Notes: generated from the sequence alone by a model not told the origin. 7,726 nt of DNA from an uncultured Ruminococcus sp. (GCA_902803255.1 CADCPG010000246.1:1-7726); one strand, 5' to 3'. Positions 1-7,141 are shown, counted from the first letter of the stretch. Program-made: numbers and translations.

Positions 1-1
1 C

Positions 2-3000
2 TGCACATGGGGCGTCTACGGCGACGGAGTTGAAGATCTGTCCGACGGGGGCACGTCGTTCAGCATCTCGGGATACCCCGCAGGGCAGTACACTGTAGTG
101 GTCACAGCTTCGCTCGTCAGCCGCGGAGCGGTGATCGAGTACGTCGACTATCCGCCGTCTTCGGAGATGACCCTGACGGTCGAACGCAGGACACTCACGG
201 TCAAAGCAAAAGACGTGTCGGTGACGTACGGAGATACCGTGCCGGGTTTCGAGACCGAAATCACGGGCTTCGTCTCCGGAGAGAGCGAAGCGACCCTTGA
301 GGCGGAGGACGCCGCGGTCGCCCTGCCGGTCTGCCCTGATGCGGCCGGTGCGGTCCTGAACGCAGGGACATATACCATAGAGTTCGACGGTCCGGCGGAC
401 TTCACGGGCTCGAAGAACTACATTTTCTCATATCAGAACGGGACGCTGACCGTCGGCAAGGCCGCCGTGACATTCACCGCTCCGTCGGTCACGTCGTTCA
501 CCTACACAGGCTCGCCGATAACTCTCGAGATCGAACAGGATCCGCTCTATTCGGTCACGGGAAGCACAGCGACCGCCGCCGGATCGTACTCCGCGACCGT
601 CGAGCTCGGTGACCCCGCCAACTTCATGTGGGCTGACACTTCGGCTTCGGACCCCCGGACCGTCGCGTGGAGCATCGCAAAAGCAAAAATAACTTTCGCC
701 GCTCCGGCGGTCACGTCGTTCACCTACAGCGCGTCCGAACAGGGGCCGCTTCTCCCCGAAGGCAGCGGATACACGATCACCGGTGAGCTCTCCGCGGTAA
801 ACGCCGGCAGATACTCCGCGACCGTCGCGCTGACCGACAGGACGAACACCGAATGGTCGACCGGCGGCGACGGCGACATCACCGTCGAATGGACGATCGC
901 CAAAGCCGCGCTTACCGTGACAGCCGACAGCAGGACCGTCACGTTCGGATCCCCCGCCCCGTCCTTCACCTGCCGCGTCACCGGGTTCCTCGGTGCGGAC
1001 ACTGAGGCCTCGCTCACAGGCTCTGCCGTCGCGGCGTCGTCCTACCGTCAGGGCAGCCCCGTCGGGACCTACAGCATTGTTTTCGCCGGTTATACGTCGG
1101 CAAACTACGATATAAACTACGTCGACGGCACGCTTACCGTCACGAAGCTGAAGATAGACGCCCCCGCCGTCACGAACACGTCGTTCGTGTACAGCGGAAC
1201 CGCGCAGCGCCTGCAGATCGCACAGAGCACCTACTATTCGGTGAGCGGGAACACTCAGACCGCGGCGGGCAGCTACAACGCCGCCGTAGCGCTGACCGAC
1301 AAAGCGAATACCGAGTGGTCGACCGGCGGAACGGCAGACCTGAGGATCGCCTGGACGATATCGAAGGCGGCCCTCAACGTCGCGGCCGACAGCGCCACCG
1401 CCGTTTACGGCGACGCCGCGCCCGCCTTCACCGCGACGGTCACCGGCCTTGCGGGGAACGACACTACGGCATCGCTCGGCGGAACGCTCGTCTTCACGAC
1501 CGGTTACACCGCCGGCTCGAACGCCGGCAGCTACACGGTGACGCCTTCGGGCTACACGTCGGGCAACTACGACATCACATACACCGCCGGAACGCTGACC
1601 GTCATCAGGGCGAAGACAGACATGTCGGGAGTCTCCTTCAGAGACTTCGCCTGCCTCTTCGACCGCAAGCCTCACACGGTAGAGATAGCGGGCACCCTTC
1701 CTTCGGGCGTGACCGTCAGCTATTCGCCGTCGAACACATATACCGCGATCGGCGAGTACACGGTCACGGCGTCGTTCGCATGCGACACGGCAAACTACGA
1801 AGAGATCCCGTCGATGAGCGCGAAGCTCATCATAAACGACACCGGATTCGTCGGCAGCGACGAATACAACAGGATCGTCGAGCGGATAAAGAACACCAGG
1901 TCCGACCACATCACGAATCCGACGGCCAGAAAGATACTCTCCGACCGGATCGACGCCTTCGTGAGCGACGCGGAGAAGACGATCTCGATGGAAGAGCTCA
2001 TGCCGCTCGTCGACCGGTTCGACGGCTTCCTCGACGAATTCGTCATCGACCTGCGCTTCTCTCCCCTCTCTGTCTTCAAGGACAGGTACTACAACGGAGA
2101 AAAGATCGAGTCGGGCTTCAACCTGGTCGGTTCGATGTACCGCGAATTCAGCGCGATAATCATAAGCGACTGCACGATAGAATACCCGCACGGCGACTGC
2201 TTCGTCACCGGCGACACGAGCTTCAGGGTAAAGTCGGGCGAGCTTGAGACCGAATTCGATATCCTGCCCGTGCTGCCCTACAACAAGTCCGGCATCATCC
2301 TCGAACCGTCCGTTGCCGGCGGACTCGAACTGAGAGCCGGCGACCCGCTCCCCGCCATCGGCGGGACCGCGAAGAACTCCGCGGGCGACACCGTGCCCGG
2401 CGTATTCGCCTGGGCCGAAGGTCAGGAGCTCCGCGCGGGCGAACGCGAATATCTCTTCACATTCGTACCTGAGGGCGAGACCGAGCCCTGCTACGGAACG
2501 CTGAAGCTCTCCGTCCGCAAGGGAATCCCGGAGGTGACGTCGGTAAGACTTGCCGGCGGAGATCGCGGCTTCATCTACGGAGACCCGCTTCCGGAGCTCG
2601 CCTGCGAATCGTCGGTGCCCGGGAGCATAGCGTTCGACGTGGGTCAGATGCTGCTCGTCGGCGAACACGGATACGCGTACACCTTCACGCCGGACAGCGA
2701 AGAATACGAGAACGTCAGGGGCGAGTTCACCCTCACCGCCGGCAAGGCCCCGCTGATCATCGAGGCCCGCGACCTGCTGATCTACGAGGGCGACGAGCCC
2801 GTCTTCACCTTCGTCTTCACCGGTTTCGTCAACGTCGAGTCGAGTCTGCTGCTCATCAGCGGCCCGACGGTCGAGAACGTCCCGACAGAGATCGGCACCT
2901 ACCGCGTCATCCCGGGCGGAGCCGTCTCGGACAACTACGAGATCACCTACAGAGAGAGCGAGTTCACGGTAAGGCCCAGGTCCTACGCGGCCGAGATCAC

Positions 3001-4132
3001 CGACGATCCCGACGGGCTCACCGCCGAGTTCAGGCTCGACGAAAACACCCTCCTCAGAGTGAAGACCTCCGTCTCCGGCTTCGACGCCGCCGCGTTCGAC
3101 GCCTTCGTGAAGTCGTCCGGCATACTGACGCCTGGCGAGGCCCCGAGATATCTCTACGATCTCAGCCTGACCGACAACGACTACAGGGAGACCGGCAAGG
3201 CTGCCCTCATCATGCTCGACATCCCGTCGGATCTCGACGGATACTGCATACACATACTCAGGGTAACAGACGGCGTTTATTCGGTATACACCGACTACGA
3301 GACCTCGGACGGCAGGATATACCTTTCGATCCGCGGCAGCGGCACATACTGCATCAGCGCGGTGCCCGAAGACGAGATCTTAAAACTCATCAGAGACTTC
3401 CTCTCGGATACCGACACTGCTTCCGATGACGTCTGGAGAGTCAAGATGTACTACGATCTGCTGCCTGAGAGCGGCAGAAAGAAGTTGTCGGACAACGAGC
3501 TGGCGGCGCTCGACAGCCTCTTCGGCTCTTCGACCGGGAAGCTGGTGCTCATCCGCGAGGGCGAGAACGGCATAACCGTCGACGGCCTCGGCAGCGTCAC
3601 CGTAAACGAACTCCTCGACATCAGCACCGAAAAGGTGGAGGTCGGCATCACCTCTTCCGCGGCCGTGATATCCGACGGCGTGAAGGCCGCGCTCCGGGAG
3701 AGCGGGCTCGAGATCGCCGAAGCGTACGAGCTCGGCATCTACAAGACGGTGTCCGTGAGCGGGAATGAGGACAGCTCGTACACCGAGCTCGTCGGCAGCA
3801 ACGACATCAAGGGCAGACTTAAGATCGGCATCCCGGTCACCGGAAGGATGCGGCAGTTCGGCGGTCTGTGCGTCAGATACATCGGCGAGGGCGGCGTGCC
3901 CGAGGAGGTGGCCGCGTCGGTCGAAAAGATCGGAGACACCGAGTATCTGGTATTCGAGACCGACCGTCTCTCGACCTGTGTGATCGCCGGTGTTCCCGCC
4001 GCCGACGCCGGAGTCACGGACAAGGTCGGCGCCTCCTGGGCGATACTCCTCTCGTTCGGCGCGGCCGCGACAGCCGTTGCGGTGCCCGGATACGTCATAA
4101 AAAGAAAAGAGGAAAGGAGGGCCGGAAAATAA
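2..4132 (+). CDS. Large MBG/Ig-like repeat surface protein, membrane-anchored at C-terminus (5' end cut by window)
   Basis: The frame is open from the first bases, so the true start and any signal peptide lie to the left; 1376 residues are visible. The GTG at 98 has no ribosome binding site and is internal. In order: the end of an Ig-like domain (to about nt 190); MBG/YDG-type domain 1 (194-460, with VTYGD and NGTLTV); Ig-like A1 (464-685) and A2 (686-907); MBG 2 (908-1147); A3 (1148-1369); MBG 3 (1370-1612, AVYGD and AGTLTV); a further MBG-like domain (1613-1840); a charged helical stretch (1841-2077); two GDPLP-containing Ig-like domains (about 2288-2521 and 2525-2746); MBG 4 (2750-2977); two beta-rich domains around 2984-3367 and 3521-3994, each ending in a degenerate STYAIV-like strand and joined by a helical linker; and a transmembrane helix (4037-4099) with tail KRKEERRAGK. 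There is no catalytic motif and no LPXTG. MBG domains are typical of bacterial adhesins, so an adhesive or structural surface role is inferred; the ligand is unknown. Confidence 0.85.
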   Translation, partial: CTWGVYGDGVEDLSDGGTSFSISGYPAGQYTVVVTASLVSRGAVIEYVDYPPSSEMTLTVERRTLTVKAKDVSVTYGDTVPGFETEITGFVSGESEATLEAEDAAVALPVCPDAAGAVLNAGTYTIEFDGPADFTGSKNYIFSYQNGTLTVGKAAVTFTAPSVTSFTYTGSPITLEIEQDPLYSVTGSTATAAGSYSATVELGDPANFMWADTSASDPRTVAWSIAKAKITFAAPAVTSFTYSASEQGPLLPEGSGYTITGELSAVNAGRYSATVALTDRTNTEWSTGGDGDITVEWTIAKAALTVTADSRTVTFGSPAPSFTCRVTGFLGADTEASLTGSAVAASSYRQGSPVGTYSIVFAGYTSANYDINYVDGTLTVTKLKIDAPAVTNTSFVYSGTAQRLQIAQSTYYSVSGNTQTAAGSYNAAVALTDKANTEWSTGGTADLRIAWTISKAALNVAADSATAVYGDAAPAFTATVTGLAGNDTTASLGGTLVFTTGYTAGSNAGSYTVTPSGYTSGNYDITYTAGTLTVIRAKTDMSGVSFRDFACLFDRKPHTVEIAGTLPSGVTVSYSPSNTYTAIGEYTVTASFACDTANYEEIPSMSAKLIINDTGFVGSDEYNRIVERIKNTRSDHITNPTARKILSDRIDAFVSDAEKTISMEELMPLVDRFDGFLDEFVIDLRFSPLSVFKDRYYNGEKIESGFNLVGSMYREFSAIIISDCTIEYPHGDCFVTGDTSFRVKSGELETEFDILPVLPYNKSGIILEPSVAGGLELRAGDPLPAIGGTAKNSAGDTVPGVFAWAEGQELRAGEREYLFTFVPEGETEPCYGTLKLSVRKGIPEVTSVRLAGGDRGFIYGDPLPELACESSVPGSIAFDVGQMLLVGEHGYAYTFTPDSEEYENVRGEFTLTAGKAPLIIEARDLLIYEGDEPVFTFVFTGFVNVESSLLLISGPTVENVPTEIGTYRVIPGGAVSDNYEITYRESEFTVRPRSYAAEITDDPDGLTAEFRLDENTLLRVKTSVSGFDAAAFDAFVKSSGILTPGEAPRYLYDLSLTDNDYRETGKAALIMLDIPSDLDGYCIHILRVTDGVYSVYTDYETSDGRIYLSIRGSGTYCISAVPEDEILKLIRDFLSDTDTASDDVWRVKMYYDLLPESGRKKLSDNELAALDSLFGSSTGKLVLIREGENGITVDGLGSVTVNELLDISTEKVEVGITSSAAVISDGVKAALRESGLEIAEAYELGIYKTVSVSGNEDSSYTELVGSNDIKGRLKIGIPVTGRMRQFGGLCVRYIGEGGVPEEVAASVEKIGDTEYLVFETDRLSTCVIAGVPAADAGVTDKVGASWAILLSFGAAATAVAVPGYVIKRKEERRAGK
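194..460 (+). repeat. MBG/YDG-type domain, copy 1
   Basis: Protein-level repeat unit. It opens with LTVKAKDVSVTYGD, carries the NAGTYTI turn, and closes with YQNGTLTVGKA, which is the layout of MBG_2-type domains: an LTV-A strand, a YGD turn, G-TY-I, and a closing GTLTV-KA. It is the most divergent of the three N-terminal copies, with an insertion in the middle. Confidence 0.75.
464..907 (+). repeat. Tandem pair of Ig-like repeats (A1 464-685, A2 686-907)
   Basis: Two units of exactly 222 nt (74 residues) follow each other. Both contain an AP-VTSFTY strand near the start, a YSATV strand in the middle, and end in W-IAKA. A 21-base stretch is identical at 486-506 and 708-728, exactly 222 nt apart, so the pair looks like a fairly recent tandem duplication. 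A third, more diverged copy lies at 1148-1369. Confidence 0.75.
686..1612 (+). repeat. Duplicated [Ig-like + MBG] module (686-1147 and 1148-1612)
   Basis: The pair Ig-like A2 + MBG 2 (462 nt) is followed directly by A3 + MBG 3 (465 nt) with the same layout. Both copies share VALTD--NTEWSTGG, then a W-TI-KAAL junction, an ADS strand, a GYTS-NYDI-Y strand and a closing GTLTV. At DNA level, 829-867 and 1291-1329 match at 34 of 39 bases at an offset of exactly 462. This indicates growth of the repeat region by duplication of a two-domain unit. Confidence 0.75.
2288..2746 (+). repeat. Second family of Ig-like repeats, two tandem copies
   Basis: Two domains, about 2288-2521 and 2525-2746, share GDPLP near the start, then G-F-W or G-IAF, GQ-L--GE--Y-FTF-P, and a closing beta strand ending near K-G or GKA. 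The pattern resembles the common Firmicute Ig-like repeat with a GTY-FTP core. They differ clearly from the MBG-type domains on either side and are too diverged to show DNA-level identity by eye. Confidence 0.6.
4116..4120 (+). promoter_or_regulatory. Ribosome binding site of the second gene
   Basis: GGAGG, inside the purine-rich run GAGGAAAGGAGG, lies 11 bases before the ATG at 4132 and within the last codons of the upstream gene. It supports 4132 as the start. The ATG overlaps the upstream TAA by one base (TAATG), a layout typical of translational coupling by re-initiation. Confidence 0.85.
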
Positions 4133-5844
4133 TGGCAGGAAAAGACCCCGAATATCCAAAGTATAACGAATATAACAATTTCGGAGAATCGAATACCCGC
4201 GGGCTGGCCGAAAGCTTCCGCGCGCCGGAGCGCAACACCGTCACGACGCAGGCTGAATCCGAGAAAAACGGCGAGGACGCCGAGCGCAACGCCGTCGGAA
4301 AAGGCGGAACGCATACCGGAAACGCCGTCCGGAACACGCTCGCGGCGAAGCTCCTCGCGGGCATCGCGACCGGGGCGACGTCGCTCGCGGTCTTCGTGCT
4401 GGTCTTCCTTCTGATATCGGTCAACGCCCTTCCCGAAGCGAAGCTGACCGACATCTACGCCGGCGCCGACTTCATCGACTATACCGTCGAGGCCGGCGAC
4501 CCCGGGGATTACGACATGAAGATCACCCTGTCGGACAGCGGAGGCGGGACGGTCTACGAGGAAGTTATAGCCGAAGGCGAGAACAAGGCCACGATCGGGG
4601 GACTCGAGCCGAAGACGCGGTACAAACTGACGGTCACCGGAAAGTCCGCCTTCGGCAGGGCGACGGCCGTCTCGAAGATCATAAGGACCGCCGGGACCGC
4701 CCCGAAGGCCGAGATACGCAACCTGCGGTGGGCGGAGAACATGAACGGGACGGTAAACGTCGACTTCGACATCCGCTTCTCCGATCCGTCGGAGCTCTTC
4801 GAGTCGTCGGAGCTCGTCTGGGTGCTCGGCGAAGGCAAAGACTCGGGCGGCGAGCAGGTAAAGCCCGAAAACACCGGATACACGATCGAAAACTTCAGCG
4901 GCACCGGCAAATTCGACGTCTTTCTCTACTGCACCGTCGCGGGCGACAAGCTGCTCTATTCATCGGTCTCGGTGAATATAACTCCCGTGCCGAAACAGAC
5001 CGTCCTGCTCACGCCCGGCCCCGACGGCAGGCTCTTCATCCGCTACTCATTCGCGGATTTCGGCTATGACGTCGACTATTTCAGGATCGATTTCGACGAC
5101 TACGGCATCCGCGACATCACCGAGCGCGAACCCGCAGGAAAAGAATACACCTATACCGCGGACACTTCGGGCGGAAAAGTCGGAATGACGGTCACCCTCG
5201 GGTACATATCCGGAGGCAGGAACCGCAGTACGGAGGAAAGATACTCCTTCAACTTCGACGACGCTCCGCATGTGACCGCCGGCATCACCTCCCTCTCCGA
5301 TTCGGAAGACGGCCTGACCGTCGGTATCCACTCGGAAGGCGGCGCCGGCTTCCGCAAGGATCTGATACTCTCATCGTCAGCCGGCACGATCACGTTCAGA
5401 GACCTGAAGTTCGGCTCCGACGGAACAGAGACCGGCGAGGACGCGACGCTGAAAGCCGACCTCGAGCCCGGCGTCACCTACTCGGCCGAGCTCCGGGTCT
5501 ACTGTTACGGCGACGGCTTCATGCCGGTCCCGCTCGGCAGCGTATCGCACGATTCGGACGTCAGCTTCGAGATCGAATTCACCGACACCGGAGACCTGGC
5601 CTTCAGGCTCATATACGACGACCCCAACTCATACTACGGCAACTTCAGCGCGACGCTGACCGACGGAGACAGCGTGACTGCCTTCGTCTACGACAGCGCG
5701 ACCGGTATATTCAGCCTGCCCGCGGGCAGCGGCTGGAACAGCGGCGGAGAGAGGACCAGGACGGTCACCGTGACCGCCGATTCGTCGAGACCCTCCGCGG
5801 CTCCCGGCACCGGCATAACCGTCGCGGCTGTCAGGATCAGATAA
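4132..5844 (+). CDS. Single-pass (type II) membrane protein with extracellular FN3-like domains
   Basis: The 570-residue protein starts at the ATG overlapping the upstream stop. The frame is open further upstream, but that part lies inside the previous gene and has a shadow composition. Residues 1-70 are hydrophilic and charged, rich in Asn/Glu/Arg, and probably cytoplasmic. Residues 76-98 are strongly hydrophobic (ATSLAVFVLVFLLISV) and act as a signal anchor. Residues 103-187 look like a fibronectin type III domain (LEPKTRYKLTVTGKSAFG, the usual L-P-T-Y-V-V pattern). The rest, about 188-285, 286-376, 377-473 and 474-570, reads as further beta-sandwich-like segments of roughly 90-100 residues; one contains a second LEPGVTYSAEL strand pair. 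No catalytic motif or sortase signal is visible. Translational coupling to the large surface protein suggests a partner role at the cell surface. The family is not recognised, and the domain borders after the first are estimates. Confidence 0.85.
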   Translation: MAGKDPEYPKYNEYNNFGESNTRGLAESFRAPERNTVTTQAESEKNGEDAERNAVGKGGTHTGNAVRNTLAAKLLAGIATGATSLAVFVLVFLLISVNALPEAKLTDIYAGADFIDYTVEAGDPGDYDMKITLSDSGGGTVYEEVIAEGENKATIGGLEPKTRYKLTVTGKSAFGRATAVSKIIRTAGTAPKAEIRNLRWAENMNGTVNVDFDIRFSDPSELFESSELVWVLGEGKDSGGEQVKPENTGYTIENFSGTGKFDVFLYCTVAGDKLLYSSVSVNITPVPKQTVLLTPGPDGRLFIRYSFADFGYDVDYFRIDFDDYGIRDITEREPAGKEYTYTADTSGGKVGMTVTLGYISGGRNRSTEERYSFNFDDAPHVTAGITSLSDSEDGLTVGIHSEGGAGFRKDLILSSSAGTITFRDLKFGSDGTETGEDATLKADLEPGVTYSAELRVYCYGDGFMPVPLGSVSHDSDVSFEIEFTDTGDLAFRLIYDDPNSYYGNFSATLTDGDSVTAFVYDSATGIFSLPAGSGWNSGGERTRTVTVTADSSRPSAAPGTGITVAAVRIR

Positions 5845-5866
5845 AAAACCATTTCATATATCTTTC

Positions 5867-5873
5867 AAAGGAG
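5867..5873 (+). promoter_or_regulatory. Ribosome binding site of the MscS gene, with a small hairpin in the spacer
   Basis: AAAGGAG is a strong Shine-Dalgarno sequence but sits 22 bases before the ATG at 5896, too far for the normal range. The spacer holds GCGC-TCA-GCGC (5875-5885), a 4-bp stem with a 3-base loop. Folding it would leave about 11 bases between the site and the start. No ATG, GTG or TTG in the reading frame lies closer to the site. Confidence 0.6.
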
Positions 5874-5895
5874 AGCGCTCAGCGCGTCAGGCAAA

Positions 5896-6972
5896 ATGAA
5901 AAACAAAGGCAATCCTTCCGAGCCCCGCAAGGAGAAGACAAAGGCCGAAAAGACGGCTCTTACCGTTAAGATCGTTCTCATCGTGCTTGCCGTCCTCTTC
6001 CTGGCGTTCGGTATCGCGGCGCCGAAGATCTTCGGCGAAGACTCCGCCTTCGGCGAAATGATGGACGACAACGTCGGAAGCATAGCAAACATCTTCAAGG
6101 CCGTCTCTGGCAGAGGCCCGGCAATACTCAAGGCACTAACCCTTATCATCGTCATCTCGCTGCTCAGCTGGCTGCTGCGGCTCGTGCTGAAGCTGATCTT
6201 CGCGCACACCAACCGCGGCAAGACCGTCGTCAACCTCATCAACAGCTTTATCAAGTACGCGGCGATGATCATCATCGTGTTTGCCGTGCTGTCGGCCTTC
6301 GGCGTCGATACCACGACACTGCTCGCCAGCGCCGGGATCCTCGCTCTGATGATAAGCCTCGGCGCACAGGGGCTCGTCGCCGACATAATCGCCGGTCTGT
6401 CGATCACCTTTGAGGGCGAGTACAAGATCGGGGACGTCGTGGTCATCGACGGCTTCAGAGGCACGATCACCGATATCGGCATCCGCACCACCAAGCTGAT
6501 CGACGCCTCCGGAAACGTGCAGATCATCAACAACGCGGCGGTCGGCAAGGTCATCAACATGTCGAGCGAGCTGTCCGTCGCCGTGATCGAGGTCTCGGTC
6601 GAGTACGGCGATTCGATCGAGCGCATCGAGAAGATCGTCAAGGACAATCTCGACGCAATGCGCGAGAGGATCCCCGCGATAAAGAAGGGGCCCTTCTACA
6701 AGGGAGTCCAGCTGCTCGGCGAGAGCGGCGTGAATATCAAGATCGTCTCGCAGTGCGACGAGTCCGACAGATACCAGGTCGAGCGCGACATGAACCGCGA
6801 GATCAAGATCATATTCGACCGGAACAACGTCAACATCCCCTTCCCGCAGGTCGTCGTCAACCAGCCGATCAAATTCGAAAAGGTCAGCGAGGCGACAAGA
6901 CGCGAGGCGGACGAGTTCGTGGACGAACAGAAGAACATTTCAAAGGGCGTCGACGAGCAGTCGGTAAAATAA
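5896..6972 (+). CDS. MscS family small-conductance mechanosensitive ion channel
   Basis: The 358-residue protein should open under membrane tension and release solutes during osmotic downshock, as a heptamer in the family. A basic N-terminus (residues 1-20) is followed by TM1 (about 22-42), TM2 (about 78-102) and the pore region. The segment GVDTTTLLASAGILALMISL, then GAQGLVADIIAG (137-167), lines up without gaps with TM3 of E. coli MscS, keeping the QG kink pair. The beta domain follows (VVVIDGFRGTITDIGIRTTK, 181-200) and then the alpha/beta domain with the IPFPQ motif (314-318). The usual IPNG loop is INNA here. The charged C-terminal tail (about 328-358) is probably cytoplasmic. The gene follows the surface protein gene by 51 bases with no visible terminator, so it may belong to the same transcript. 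The family call is firm; the subfamily is not determined. Confidence 0.95.
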   Translation: MKNKGNPSEPRKEKTKAEKTALTVKIVLIVLAVLFLAFGIAAPKIFGEDSAFGEMMDDNVGSIANIFKAVSGRGPAILKALTLIIVISLLSWLLRLVLKLIFAHTNRGKTVVNLINSFIKYAAMIIIVFAVLSAFGVDTTTLLASAGILALMISLGAQGLVADIIAGLSITFEGEYKIGDVVVIDGFRGTITDIGIRTTKLIDASGNVQIINNAAVGKVINMSSELSVAVIEVSVEYGDSIERIEKIVKDNLDAMRERIPAIKKGPFYKGVQLLGESGVNIKIVSQCDESDRYQVERDMNREIKIIFDRNNVNIPFPQVVVNQPIKFEKVSEATRREADEFVDEQKNISKGVDEQSVK

Positions 6973-6987
6973 CATCACACGCGGACA

Positions 6988-7025
6988 GTAAATTCCCGCG
7001 GCCGGATCCGGCCGCGGGAATTTAC
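6988..7025. terminator. Perfect 38-bp palindrome, likely bidirectional terminator
   Basis: Bases 6988-7006 are the exact reverse complement of 7007-7025, giving 19-base arms with no mismatch and no spacer (the RNA loop would be GATC). The core is GC-rich (CCCGCGGCCGG) and the outer ends are AT-rich (GTAAATT/AATTTAC). It lies 15 bases past the MscS stop and between convergent genes, so it can fold in transcripts from both sides. A long U-run is absent; the AT-rich outer arm (AATTTAC) would have to play that role, so its efficiency is uncertain. Confidence 0.75.
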
Positions 7026-7141
7026 ATGTCAGGCATGCCAGGCAAGGTATACATGCCATGCTGCAACGGTATTCTTCTCTTTTTATCTCCGGCAGTGCCG
7101 CCCGGGCGGGCTCTTCGACCTCCGCCGCGCGTCCCGGCCGG
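7026..7141. other. Rest of the intergenic region between convergent genes
   Basis: No gene or RNA is recognised. It contains a short inverted repeat GGCATG (7032-7037) / CATGCC (7052-7057), a T-rich tract (7072-7085), a small hairpin CGGC-AGT-GCCG (7090-7100), and a 12-bp palindrome CCGCCCGGGCGG (7098-7109). The GC-rich elements could form hairpins at the end of the aldolase transcript, but no U-run follows them on the minus strand, so they are not called as terminators. Confidence 0.5.

Noticed and set aside
98..100. GTG as start of the large surface protein
   Set aside because: The frame is open to the window edge with typical Ig-like sequence before it, and no ribosome binding site precedes the GTG; the gene starts outside the window.
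1315..2247. Plus-strand open frame of 310 codons inside the surface protein gene
   Set aside because: Extremely Arg/His-rich translation without domain features; an out-of-frame shadow of the MBG gene.
3868..4131. N-terminal extension of the FN3-type protein
   Set aside because: This part is an Arg-rich out-of-frame reading of the upstream gene's end; a good ribosome binding site and the TAATG overlap point to 4132.
3380..4159. Minus-strand open frame of 259 codons
   Set aside because: Lies wholly opposite the surface protein's end and has no recognisable motif or ribosome binding site; a shadow.
5865..6647. Minus-strand open frame of 260 codons opposite the MscS gene
   Set aside because: The plus-strand frame encodes a clear MscS channel; the antisense Ser/Thr/Ile-rich translation is a shadow.
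7032..7061. GGCATG/CATGCC inverted repeat as a second terminator or operator
   Set aside because: Only a 6-bp stem with a 14-base loop, and the nearest T-rich tract starts about 15 bases further on; too weak to call.
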